A program made the translations under genes and the position numbers. A DNA stretch of 64,000 bases, taken from JAJDYQ01 sp963662865. GTDB lineage: Bacteria > Pseudomonadota > Gammaproteobacteria > JAJDYQ01. Location of the stretch: contig OY759969.1 of the NCBI GenBank assembly GCA_963662865.1, positions 1,488,001-1,552,000 on the forward strand, read 5' to 3'. Of this stretch, positions 37,274 to 46,192 are shown one piece after another. Under the pieces are notes generated by a model. It was given only the letters and a program-made list of their open reading frames with translations, was not told the origin of the DNA and did no database searches. The number at the start of each line of letters is the position of its first letter. Within the stretch, counting starts at the first letter, position 1.

Positions 37274-38224
37274 ATGGATAAGATTAATAAAAGTCGCCGG
37301 GATGTTGTCATAGGCGCCGCAGGGGCAGCCCTTTCAAGCGCAACGATTGCAGGGACCGCATTTGCCGATACCGTATCCGGAGAAAAAATCGCAAGCTCCG
37401 AATTTCACAACCGATGCGCTTTTATAACCGGCGGTGCCCGTGGCATCGGATTCGCCTGTGCAGAAGAACTGGCAAGGGCCGGGGCAAACATCGTCCTTTA
37501 TGATGTGGCACAACCGATTGACCATATTCCCTATCCCCTGGCCAGTGAAGAAGATCTGCAGAGCGCTAAATCGGCTATTGAGGCTCATGGGGTCAATTGC
37601 ATGGCGATCAAAGGCGATGTGAGAGATGGTCCTATGCTCAAGCAGTCAATGGAACGTGCGGTACGCGAGTTCGGCAGTCTGGACCATGTCATCGTCAATG
37701 CCGGTGTGACCCAGGTAGGCGCCCTTGATCAATTTACCGATGCTGAGGTTCAGACAGTGCTTGATATCAACCTTGGTGGAGCCGTCAAGACCGTTCAGGC
37801 AGCGTTACCCTGGCTGCGCGAACAGAAATCGGGGCGGATACTGTTAATGGCATCCGTAACAGGCAGGCGAGGAAATGAGCTTTTCCCTGTTTACACTTCA
37901 ACCAAATGGGGCGTCATCGGGCTTACCAAGAGCACAGCACTATTGATGGCCAAATACAACGTGACGTGCAATGCGCTTTGTCCTACCCTGGTTCATACCA
38001 AGTTGCTCGACAACGAATACATCCTCAATGCGCTTTTTCCAGATAACCCGACATTCGAGGCTTTCGACACAGCCGCGAAAGGGTTTCACCCGATGGATGT
38101 CGGCCTCTACGACCCGATACATGTAGCAAAGGCAGCCAAATTCTTTCTTGGCGAGGCAAGTTCAATTGTGTCAGGCGAAGTCTTTGATATCGGGGCAGGA
38201 TACAATGCCCAATTCAATGCGTAA
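37274..38224 (+). CDS. Tat-exported short-chain dehydrogenase/reductase
   Basis: 316 residues. A twin-arginine signal (SRRDVVIGAAGAALSSATIAG) ends at AFA about residue 31, followed by a complete classical SDR fold. The nucleotide-binding motif is TGGARGIG, NAG follows (VIVNAGVTQ), and the catalytic Ser-Tyr-Lys set lies in ASVTGRRG and YTSTKWG. Typical SDRs are cytoplasmic, so an exported one would need bound cofactor, as Tat allows. Substrate unknown. A TTG one codon upstream is an alternative start. It lies isolated within the rearranged zone. Confidence 0.85.
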   Translation: MDKINKSRRDVVIGAAGAALSSATIAGTAFADTVSGEKIASSEFHNRCAFITGGARGIGFACAEELARAGANIVLYDVAQPIDHIPYPLASEEDLQSAKSAIEAHGVNCMAIKGDVRDGPMLKQSMERAVREFGSLDHVIVNAGVTQVGALDQFTDAEVQTVLDINLGGAVKTVQAALPWLREQKSGRILLMASVTGRRGNELFPVYTSTKWGVIGLTKSTALLMAKYNVTCNALCPTLVHTKLLDNEYILNALFPDNPTFEAFDTAAKGFHPMDVGLYDPIHVAKAAKFFLGEASSIVSGEVFDIGAGYNAQFNA

Positions 38225-38698
38225 GAGATAGCTCTCTTGATGCCATGACTCCCTGAAGAGAGGCATTTCCAGTTGCCTTGACCCATCGAGAACATCAGCG
38301 GCGTTGTGACCGATGGCAGAGGTTTCCATGCCCTGCTCGAAACCATGCCGATGCGGCGATCCTGCCTGCACGGTTTTCAACGCGATCAAGTTTCCCAGCG
38401 GCTGGAGGTCGACCCACACGACCGGTAACATCACCTACGGCGTAGATACCGCCCATGTTGATGTTCTGATAACCATCAGCTCCACGATAAAAATGATCTC
38501 AGGGTTGCGGCAAACTTGTTTGTCATGGCGTAAGTGATTGATTTTACGCGAAAGGAAGCCAGCTTAAGTAAGGCCTGTCCCGCTAACTTTCCCTGATAAC
38601 TCCCGCAATTAAATCATGGGTTATGGGCATGAATGAATCACTGATTGATCCAGAGCATGATGTTGCCTGATTAATGTATTAACATTGCCCGCTCTGAC
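38225..38698. other. Non-coding region with rearrangement debris
   Basis: 474 bases. A 7-bp stem (CTCTCTT, AAGAGAG) at 38232-38262 follows the dehydrogenase gene but has no T run. A reductase remnant lies at 38416-38480. The rest matches nothing I recognise. Confidence 0.4.
38416..38480 (-). pseudogene. Third, diverged gor-like remnant
   Basis: On the minus strand 20 codons read GYQNINMGGIYAVGDVTGRV, close to the second FAD-contact block of gor (YQNTNIDGIYAVGDITGR). It is more diverged than the copies at 27.3 and 36.5 kb, so it is older or comes from a related flavoprotein reductase. Confidence 0.7.
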
Positions 38699-39367
38699 GT
38701 GAGAAAGACCCTGTTCCATATGCAATACAATCACCCATTAATGCCGGGACCAGTGCGCTGGGTGACGGCTTTACTGCTGTTTCTGCCGATGTGCGGGCCG
38801 CTCTGTGCGGAGGAGGCTTTTTATGTATCCGATCAGGTTGCTCTGAAGATGTATAAGAACAGCGCGTTGAGCGAGGCCCTGCCTCCACTCAAACCCGGAG
38901 ATCAGGTGCAGATTTTGAAGCGTGACGACGGCTACTCCGAGGTAAAACTTACCGATGGTACCCAGGGCTGGGTAAGGAGCAGCCGCCTGGTTTCCGATAA
39001 GCCCGCCGTGGTCAGAATTGAGGAAATCCGGAAGGAGCTGGATAGCCTGAGGTCAAAGCATGCGGACTTGCTGCTGGAGCAGGACATAGCTGTAGCTGCG
39101 GGTAACCTCGAATCAGTACAACGAGCGGAGGCTGCTGAAGCCGCCAGAGATGAGCTGCAGGGGCGGGTTGCCGAGCTTGAAGCAGAGAATGCCCGCCAGC
39201 TTCAACAATTGAGGGGTTTGCGCCATATGGCGGATATCAGCGAGTCTCGTGACTTGTTGCTGTGGGCCATTCTCCCTTTGCTGGCCCTGATTAGCGGATT
39301 CTTTATCGGGTTTAAATACCTTGAAGCAAAAATAAAGGCCCGGTTTGGCGGCCATAATCCGTTCTAG
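38699..39367 (+). CDS. Membrane-anchored SH3-domain protein (TIGR04211 type)
   Basis: About 222 residues from a GTG; an ATG seven codons on is an alternative. A signal peptide ending near GPLCAEEA is followed by a bacterial SH3 domain (about 33-95). A coiled coil rich in E, R, A and L runs from about 105 to 180, and a C-terminal membrane helix (LLLWAILPLLALISGFFIGF) precedes a short basic tail. This is the usual layout of YgiM-like proteins of unknown function. From 38794 to 38977 it is identical at base level to the truncated copy at 35.9-36.1 kb, while the upstream parts differ clearly. Confidence 0.85.
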   Translation: MRKTLFHMQYNHPLMPGPVRWVTALLLFLPMCGPLCAEEAFYVSDQVALKMYKNSALSEALPPLKPGDQVQILKRDDGYSEVKLTDGTQGWVRSSRLVSDKPAVVRIEEIRKELDSLRSKHADLLLEQDIAVAAGNLESVQRAEAAEAARDELQGRVAELEAENARQLQQLRGLRHMADISESRDLLLWAILPLLALISGFFIGFKYLEAKIKARFGGHNPF

Positions 39368-39416
39368 CCGTTTGCGGCCCGAAAAATCAATCACCTTCAG
39401 GGTAAATGGAGCGGCA

Positions 39417-42400
39417 TTATTGTAATATCGGCTGGGAATCCACTTCCGCAGCCAGTCTCTGGTCAATAAACGCGGCTTGCAGTATTGCCCTGAGCTTTGC
39501 AGGTTCCACGGGCTTTGCCAGATATTTGAAGCCATGGCGAAGTGTGTCTGCTTCTATTTGCTTGCTCTGTTCCGCAGTGATCAGTATGCCAAGAAAGCTG
39601 TCATGGTGCGTTTCACGATATTTTTTCAGCAGATCAAGCCCATTGATACCGGAGCCCAGCCGGTAGTCCATCAGTACGACATCGAAACTGTTTTCCTTTC
39701 CGGGAAGCGAATCAAGCCCATGAATCCTCTGCAGGCATTTCACCGTCGCCCCCCAACGCTGTAACACGGTATGGGTCGCACGTAGTATTTCCTTGTCGTC
39801 ATCGACACAAAGGATTCTCGCTCCAGCCAGCCAGTGTTTCTGGAAGGTCTGCACTTCATTGGAGATGTCCTGCATAACGGTGGCCTTGCAACGGGGAACC
39901 AGCAGGCTGAAGCAACTACCTCTTCCGGGCGCTGATTTCATGCGTATCTCATGCCGTAGGAGCCTGGCCATGCGACGACAGATAGACAGGCCCAGTCCGA
40001 CGCCTTCGCTGGCTTCATTGAGCTGCTGGAATTCTTCAAAAATGAATCCGGATTTTTCTTCCGGGATGCCGACACCGGAATCCCGGACTTCAATGCGGGT
40101 TCCGTCACCACCACGACGGCAAATCACCATAACGGAACCTGTTTCGGTATAGCGAATCGCATTGCTGACAAAGTTTTGCAGGATGCTGCGCAGCAGGGTG
40201 CTGTCGCTTTCGGTACCAAGCGGGGTAGGCACCACTCGTAGTTTCAGACCTTTTTCAGCGGCAAGAACGGTGAATTCCGTATCAATGGCAGTCAGGATTT
40301 GTCGAATCGGGAATTTCTTGATTTCCGGCCTCAGGCTGCCTGAATCCAGTTTGGATATGTCCAGTAACGACTTCAGCAGGGATTCCGCTGTTTTTAATGC
40401 CCCCAAGGCATTATTGGCAAGGAGTTGCTTGTCTTCGTCGTCTGCGAGATCTTCCAGTAAGGCACCCAGATAGAGTTTGGAAGCACCCAGCGGCTGGGTC
40501 AGGTCATGGCTGGCAGCCGCAAGGAAATGGGTCTTGCTGCGGGTTGAGTCTTCCGCCATGGTTTTGGCCTGTTGCAACTCGATATTGACGCGGGACAGCA
40601 TCTCGGTGCGCTCATTTACCTTGCGTTCCAGATTCCGATTCGTCTCCTCCAGTTCTCGCTCTACCTGTTTCAGAGTCGATATGTCGGTAAATGTGGTAAT
40701 AAAACCGCCATCAGGCAACCTGGTCCCCTGTGTCTGTATTATGCGGCCATCCGGCCAGTATCTGACATGCGTATAAGGTTTTCCATGTTTCAGATAGTTA
40801 AGTCGCTTACGAATTTCTTCTTCCCTGGTATTTCCCTTGTTTATTACTCCCATGCCACGATTCACGTTGTAGCGGATAACTTCTTCAATTGGTTTGCCAA
40901 CACCAATAAAATTCCCGGGATAGTTAAATAACTCGATATACAGGCGGTTCCATACCACCAATCTGAGGTCGCTATCAACGACGCTGACTCCCTGGTTAAT
41001 ATTGTCTATCGTAACCTGTAATATTTCCCGGTTGAACTGTAGTGCCTGACTGGTTCTGTCCAGCCACAGGTCGATATCGTCATGGACATAATCTTCGGGT
41101 GCCTGCGTTGTGTACATCAGTTGTTCCGCCGTAGCGGCGCCGATAGTACCCGCCAGGACTTTCTCGGTTTGCCGAATCAGATGGGTGTCGGCTTTTCTCT
41201 TCATACGCTCTCCCAACTCGTAACCGCATTCCAGAAAGAACTGTTCGGCACGGGCAGGGCCGGTGATGCGCTTACATAACTCATATAAATCGGCTACCCG
41301 GATATTCCAGTTATGCTTGCGTGTGTCGCGTATCAAGTCTTCATCATGGCTGACGTAGGCACTGGCTTGTAGCTGGTCGGTAAAGGAATGTCTGGCCCAC
41401 AGGGAGAAGGTGGTATAGGCCGTGATGTTAAACAACAGGCTCCAGAAAACCCCATGAGTGAGTGGGTCTTCAAAGGGAATACCAAACAGTTCATAGGGTT
41501 TCAACCAGGCTATACCCAATATGCCTGAAACCGCAAACTCATCAGGCAGCCAAGCGGAACTGCTCAGGGAAGGTAATAACAGAGTATAAAGCCAGATAAT
41601 AAATCCAACAACAAGACCGGCCATGGCGCCATTACGGTGTCCCTTTTTCCAGTACAGCCCACCAATAATGGCAGGAGCAAACTGGGCAGCGGCCGCGAAG
41701 GACAGCAGACCTATGCTATAGAGTGACCTGCCGCTCCCGGCTTGCAGGTAATAACCATAGGCGAGCAACATCAGAACAACGATAGTGGACCGGCGTATCA
41801 ATAACAGGACGGAGTAGAAGTTGGCCTTACTGCTGGCTTTATTGAAACGTACCAGCAAGGGGAAAATCAGATCGTTCGATACCATGGTACTCAGCGCAAT
41901 AGTCGATACGATGACCATGCCCGTAGCAGCAGAAAATCCGCCGATATAACTTACGATAGTCAGCCAGTCCTGCCCATAGTGCATGGGTAAAGTAAGGATA
42001 AACAGGTCCGCATTGGCAGGATTCGGCGAGAATTGCAGGCCGGCGGTCGTGATGGGAATAACGGCGATGCTGAAAAACATCAAATAAACCGGAAAGCCCC
42101 ATCTTGCGATTCTCAGTTCATCTCCACGGGCTTCAACCGCCGTTACATGGAACTGGCGCGGCAGACAGATAATGGCCGCCGCCGCAAGAATGGTCTTGAC
42201 GAAAAATGAGCTTGTGATTTCCTTCTCATTGAAATGAGTCATCATCATTTCAGCCGTAGATATCTCGGCTACCGCGCTGTCCGTCAATCCCGTGACCATA
42301 TTGAAAGCGAGCATGGCGACAGCCAGGAACGCCAGGAGCTTAACAACCGATTCAAAACTTACTGCGTGAATCATGCCTCTGTGGTGCTCACTGGCATCAA

Positions 42401-42941
42401 TGGTTCTGGCGCCAAACAGCATGGAAAAAACGGCCAGTATCAGGCTAAGTACCAGTGCCGTATCAATAACATTTTCACTGGACGAAATCGCGCTGTTTGC
42501 GCCGGTCAGCAAATCGTAGGCGCTGGTGATCGCCTTGATCTGCAGGGAGATATAAGGAAGGATGCCTACCAACGCAATGATAGTGACCACAGCGGCCAGG
42601 CTGCTGCTTTTCCCGTAGCGCGTGGCAATAAAGTCCGCAATGCTGGTGGTGTTATGCCGCTTACTGACATCAACCAGTTTCTGCAAAAAGGGATAGAAAA
42701 CGACAAAGACAATAATGGGCCCAAGATAAATTGAGAAAAAATCCCAGCCCGATTGGGCAGCATTACCTACCGCACCGAAAAACGTCCATGACGTGCAGTA
42801 GATCGTAATGGACAGGGTATAGATAAGCGGCTGACGAGAGGAGAACTGCCCAGCCGGTTGCTGATCACTTCGATATGCGATGTAAAACAGTACGCCCAGA
42901 TAAAGCGCGGTGTAGATAATCAGCCAGTGGTCGCTAATCAT
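39417..42941 (-). CDS. Hybrid sensor kinase with sodium/solute-symporter domain (CrbS-like)
   Basis: 1174 residues from the ATG at 42941. The N-terminal SLC5/SSF domain has about 13 membrane helices (to roughly residue 560). Then come a linker, a PAS-like domain (DNINQGVSVVDSDLRLVVWN), a histidine kinase (phospho-acceptor AAASHDLTQPLGA, ATPase DSGVGIPEEKSGF) and a C-terminal receiver (ILCVDDD, DVVLMDYRLG). The terminal receiver and the acs neighbour fit CrbS, which with the LuxR-type regulator CrbR switches on acs in Vibrio and Pseudomonas; CbrA-type kinases lack it. No crbR lies in the window. The longer frame to 43001 would cross the acs terminator. Confidence 0.85.
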   Translation of the reverse strand: MISDHWLIIYTALYLGVLFYIAYRSDQQPAGQFSSRQPLIYTLSITIYCTSWTFFGAVGNAAQSGWDFFSIYLGPIIVFVVFYPFLQKLVDVSKRHNTTSIADFIATRYGKSSSLAAVVTIIALVGILPYISLQIKAITSAYDLLTGANSAISSSENVIDTALVLSLILAVFSMLFGARTIDASEHHRGMIHAVSFESVVKLLAFLAVAMLAFNMVTGLTDSAVAEISTAEMMMTHFNEKEITSSFFVKTILAAAAIICLPRQFHVTAVEARGDELRIARWGFPVYLMFFSIAVIPITTAGLQFSPNPANADLFILTLPMHYGQDWLTIVSYIGGFSAATGMVIVSTIALSTMVSNDLIFPLLVRFNKASSKANFYSVLLLIRRSTIVVLMLLAYGYYLQAGSGRSLYSIGLLSFAAAAQFAPAIIGGLYWKKGHRNGAMAGLVVGFIIWLYTLLLPSLSSSAWLPDEFAVSGILGIAWLKPYELFGIPFEDPLTHGVFWSLLFNITAYTTFSLWARHSFTDQLQASAYVSHDEDLIRDTRKHNWNIRVADLYELCKRITGPARAEQFFLECGYELGERMKRKADTHLIRQTEKVLAGTIGAATAEQLMYTTQAPEDYVHDDIDLWLDRTSQALQFNREILQVTIDNINQGVSVVDSDLRLVVWNRLYIELFNYPGNFIGVGKPIEEVIRYNVNRGMGVINKGNTREEEIRKRLNYLKHGKPYTHVRYWPDGRIIQTQGTRLPDGGFITTFTDISTLKQVERELEETNRNLERKVNERTEMLSRVNIELQQAKTMAEDSTRSKTHFLAAASHDLTQPLGASKLYLGALLEDLADDEDKQLLANNALGALKTAESLLKSLLDISKLDSGSLRPEIKKFPIRQILTAIDTEFTVLAAEKGLKLRVVPTPLGTESDSTLLRSILQNFVSNAIRYTETGSVMVICRRGGDGTRIEVRDSGVGIPEEKSGFIFEEFQQLNEASEGVGLGLSICRRMARLLRHEIRMKSAPGRGSCFSLLVPRCKATVMQDISNEVQTFQKHWLAGARILCVDDDKEILRATHTVLQRWGATVKCLQRIHGLDSLPGKENSFDVVLMDYRLGSGINGLDLLKKYRETHHDSFLGILITAEQSKQIEADTLRHGFKYLAKPVEPAKLRAILQAAFIDQRLAAEVDSQPILQ

Positions 42942-42990
42942 CTCCTGCGGACCTACAACAAGGGAACGATTGCCATAAAACCAAATCCTG

Positions 42991-43035
42991 GCAAAAAGCA
43001 CAGGGCCAGAGACCGTTGAACCGTCTCCGACCCTG
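42991..43035 (-). terminator. Rho-independent terminator of acs
   Basis: On the minus strand a strong stem with outer arms CAGGG/CCCTG and inner arms GGAGAC/GTCTC is followed by TGCTTTTTGCC. It starts 15 bases after the acs stop and separates acs from the downstream kinase gene. Confidence 0.75.
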
Positions 43036-43049
43036 TCACAGAGGAAACT

Positions 43050-44993
43050 TTATGTGCTGGCCCGATGCTCAATCAGGTTATCAACCACAGTGGGGTCGGC
43101 CAGCGTGGAGGTATCCCCCAGTGTGTCAATTTCGTTGGCCGCAATCTTTCGCAAAATGCGACGCATGATTTTCCCCGAACGTGTTTTCGGCAACCCTGGC
43201 GCCCATTGAATAATGTTAACCCTGGCTATCGGACCGATTTCCTTACGTACCAGACCAGCCAGTTCTGCGGAGAGATCATCATTCCCTTCCTCTCCTTTCA
43301 TCAAAGAGACATAGGCATAAATGCCCTGACCGGTAATCTCGTGAGGATAGCCCACAACGGCCGCCTCAGCAACTTTTTCATGCAGCACCAGCGCCGATTC
43401 AATTTCAGCGGTGCCCATACGGTGCCCTGAAACATTGAGCACGTCGTCAACACGACCGGTAATCCAGTAGCAGCCATCCTCATCACGGCGGGCGCCATCG
43501 CCGGTAAAATAATAGCCTGGGAACATCTGAAAATAGGTTTCAAAGAAGCGACGATGGCTGCCATAAACGGTGCGCATCTGGGAAGGCCATGGGTATTTAA
43601 TCGCCAGATTGCCCTGTGCGGGGTCACCTTCGATTTCATTACCCTGGTCATCCAGCAACACCGGCTGTACACCAAAGAATGGTCTGGTGGCTGAACCGGG
43701 TTTCAGTGCAGTTGCGCCCGGTAATGGCGTTAGCAGGTGAGCACCGGTTTCAGTCTGCCACCAGGTATCAACGATGGGGCAACGCCCGTCACCCACTACC
43801 TTGTGATACCAATTCCAGGCTTCCGGGTTAATTGGCTCACCCACCGTCCCCAGAAGACGCAGGGAAGAACGCGATGCCGCCTTGACCGGATCATCTCCCT
43901 GAGCCATCAACGCACGAATAGCGGTTGGCGCAGTGTAGAAAATGGCGACATTGTGCCTGTCCACCACCTGCCAGAAACGACCGGCGTCCGGATATGTCGG
44001 CACACCCTCGAACATCAGGGAGACTGCACCGTTGGCTAACGGCCCGTAGATAATATAGCTGTGACCGGTTACCCAGCCAATATCGGCTGTACACCAGTAA
44101 ACCTCGCCGTCCTTGTAGTCAAATACCAGTTTGTGGGTCATGGCAACCTGTAACAGATAACCAGCGGTTGAGTGCAGCACGCCTTTCGGTTTGCCCGTTG
44201 AACCGGAGGTGTACAGGATAAACAACGGATCTTCAGCATCCATGTGTTCCGGCTCACAAACGTCATCGGCTGCGGCAATGGCCTCGTGATACCAGACGTC
44301 GCGGCCCTCGCTGAAGTTACAGTTACCATCACCACGCCGCACGACAAAGCAGGTGTGTACATTCGGACATTGCTCGATAGCTTTGTCGGCGTTTGCTTTC
44401 AAGGGCAGGGCCTTGCCGGCACGCATAGAAACATCTGAAGTAATCACGACCTGACAGTCAGAGTCCTGGATACGACTGGCAAGCGCGTCAGGCGAGAATG
44501 CACTGAAGACGATGGAGTGTACAGCGCCGATACGGGTACAGGCCAGCATGGCAACCGCCGCCTCCGGAATCATGGGCATATAGATGGAGATGCGGTCACC
44601 TTTGCTGACGCCTCGCGCCCTGAGTGCGTTTGCGAATTTGTTTACATCCGCATGCAGTTCCGCATAGCTTACCGTGCGAGATTCATTCGGGTCGTCGCCT
44701 TCCCAGAGAATGGCAGTCTGATCGCCGCGTACCTCCAGATGACGATCAAGGCAGTTGTATGACACATTCAGAGTGGCACCCTTGAACCATTCGATGTGCA
44801 GATCACTCTCACCATAGGACCAGTCCAGCGTGGTCTCCGGCTCCTTAAAGAAGGAAAGGTATTTCCCCGCCTGCTCACTCCAAAAACCTTCCGGGTCTTC
44901 AATGGATTGCCTGTACATGGACTCGTACTGCCCGGCAGTAACATTTGCCTGAGCGGCAAACATCTCAGGTACGGGGTAGAGCTTGTCTGACAT
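43050..44993 (-). CDS. acs: Acetyl-CoA synthetase
   Basis: AMP-forming activation of acetate to acetyl-CoA. 647 residues. The adenylation loop is YTSGSTGKPKG, then WWQTETG, DGARRDEDGCYWITGR and the regulatory lysine in PKTRSGKIMRRILR, which is acetylated in homologues. The start at 44993 follows AAAGGAGG five bases upstream; the longer frame has no such signal. It lies divergent from xthA across a 420-base region with a perfect dyad. Confidence 0.97.
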   Translation of the reverse strand: MSDKLYPVPEMFAAQANVTAGQYESMYRQSIEDPEGFWSEQAGKYLSFFKEPETTLDWSYGESDLHIEWFKGATLNVSYNCLDRHLEVRGDQTAILWEGDDPNESRTVSYAELHADVNKFANALRARGVSKGDRISIYMPMIPEAAVAMLACTRIGAVHSIVFSAFSPDALASRIQDSDCQVVITSDVSMRAGKALPLKANADKAIEQCPNVHTCFVVRRGDGNCNFSEGRDVWYHEAIAAADDVCEPEHMDAEDPLFILYTSGSTGKPKGVLHSTAGYLLQVAMTHKLVFDYKDGEVYWCTADIGWVTGHSYIIYGPLANGAVSLMFEGVPTYPDAGRFWQVVDRHNVAIFYTAPTAIRALMAQGDDPVKAASRSSLRLLGTVGEPINPEAWNWYHKVVGDGRCPIVDTWWQTETGAHLLTPLPGATALKPGSATRPFFGVQPVLLDDQGNEIEGDPAQGNLAIKYPWPSQMRTVYGSHRRFFETYFQMFPGYYFTGDGARRDEDGCYWITGRVDDVLNVSGHRMGTAEIESALVLHEKVAEAAVVGYPHEITGQGIYAYVSLMKGEEGNDDLSAELAGLVRKEIGPIARVNIIQWAPGLPKTRSGKIMRRILRKIAANEIDTLGDTSTLADPTVVDNLIEHRAST

Positions 44994-45413
44994 GGTTTCC
45001 TCCTTTTGGTGTTGGCTCATGTTTCTACCAGCTAGTCTAAGCATAACCCATGAAGCCCGGCTGTTGCAGGATTTTATGGCACCCGGCTGATCGGGCAAAA
45101 TCTCTGTAATTATTACCAACTGTATAAATTTAACGACAGCAGAAGTATTAGACATAAGTCTAATTTTTTGCCCGGCTCGGCAAGTGCGCCTCCTTGCAGA
45201 TGGTCCGGATGTTGACGGCCATGACACGGTATCCTGGTTTCGTCAATTTGAGCGGCTGTATAGATTCAGAAACTTTACCCCGAACGCTAAAGGCACCGGA
45301 CTCATACAGCGGCTTTACACAGGGTCCCCGGCCCGCTATGGTTAGCGGCGATTTTTACTGCGTTGTTTCAACCAAACCGATAGCCTGAAAGAACCGCATT
45401 ACCAGATAACCCC
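44994..45413. other. Long divergent promoter region acs/xthA
   Basis: 420 bases without a gene. The segment 45110-45175 is AT-rich and holds the dyad at 45147-45164. The length suggests an elaborate acs promoter, as known in other bacteria. I see no clear -35/-10 pair for xthA. Confidence 0.5.
45147..45164. promoter_or_regulatory. Perfect 7-bp inverted repeat upstream of acs (candidate activator site)
   Basis: ATTAGAC, spacer ATAA, GTCTAAT, about 155 bases upstream of the acs start. Dyads of this size suit LuxR/NarL-type response regulators, the class to which CrbR belongs. A plus-strand T run follows, but no plus-strand gene ends here, so a terminator is unlikely. Confidence 0.55.
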
Positions 45414-46190
45414 ATGAAGATAACAAGCTGGAACATCAACTCCCTGCGGGTACGCCTGCCCCATGTCCTGGATTGGCTACAGGCGCAGCAGCCCGATGTG
45501 CTCGGTTTACAGGAAACGAAGATGAGCGATGACGCCTTTCCTGCTGAGGAGATTCGTGAACTGGGCTATGAAGTCGTTTATTCCGGGCAAAAGACCTATA
45601 ACGGCGTGGCTTTGATTACAAGGAACCGCGCTGATGAGGTCGTGGTTGATGTGCCGAATCTGGATGATCCGCAACGGAGAATTCTGGGCGCGACCGTCAA
45701 CGGCGTCCGTGTACTGAATTTATATGTCGTCAACGGCAGAGAGGTCGGGGACGAGAAATATCACTGGAAGCTGCACTGGCTGGACAGGGTGAGTGACTAT
45801 ATTGAGTCCCAGCTTCAGGAGTATGACAGGTTTGTCGTGATGGGTGATTTCAATATTGCCCCCGCCGATGAGGATACACATGACCCGGCGGCATGGAAGG
45901 ACAGAATTCTATGCAGTGTGCCTGAACGACAGGCATTACAGCGTCTTCTCGATATGGGCTTGAACGACACGTTTCGATTGTTTGAACAACCGGAAAATTC
46001 GTTTAGCTGGTGGGATTACCGGGCGGCGGGGTTTCGCAGAAATCTGGGGCTGCGGATTGATCTGATATTATCCAGCGAGACAATGACGAAAAGCTGTATG
46101 AAAGGCTATATTGACAAAGAGCCCAGGAAACTTGAACGACCATCGGATCATGCTCCGGTAGTTGCTGAATTTGATGACAGATCTGCATAA
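45414..46190 (+). CDS. xthA: Exodeoxyribonuclease III
   Basis: AP endonuclease and 3'-5' exonuclease of base-excision repair. 258 residues. The metal-binding glutamate lies in LGLQETKMSDD, then the conserved VVMGDFNIAP, SWWDYRAAGFRRNLGLRIDLIL and the catalytic PSDHAPVVAEF near the end. It is followed after two bases by the next gene, so both are probably one transcript. Confidence 0.95.
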   Translation: MKITSWNINSLRVRLPHVLDWLQAQQPDVLGLQETKMSDDAFPAEEIRELGYEVVYSGQKTYNGVALITRNRADEVVVDVPNLDDPQRRILGATVNGVRVLNLYVVNGREVGDEKYHWKLHWLDRVSDYIESQLQEYDRFVVMGDFNIAPADEDTHDPAAWKDRILCSVPERQALQRLLDMGLNDTFRLFEQPENSFSWWDYRAAGFRRNLGLRIDLILSSETMTKSCMKGYIDKEPRKLERPSDHAPVVAEFDDRSA

Positions 46191-46192
46191 CC

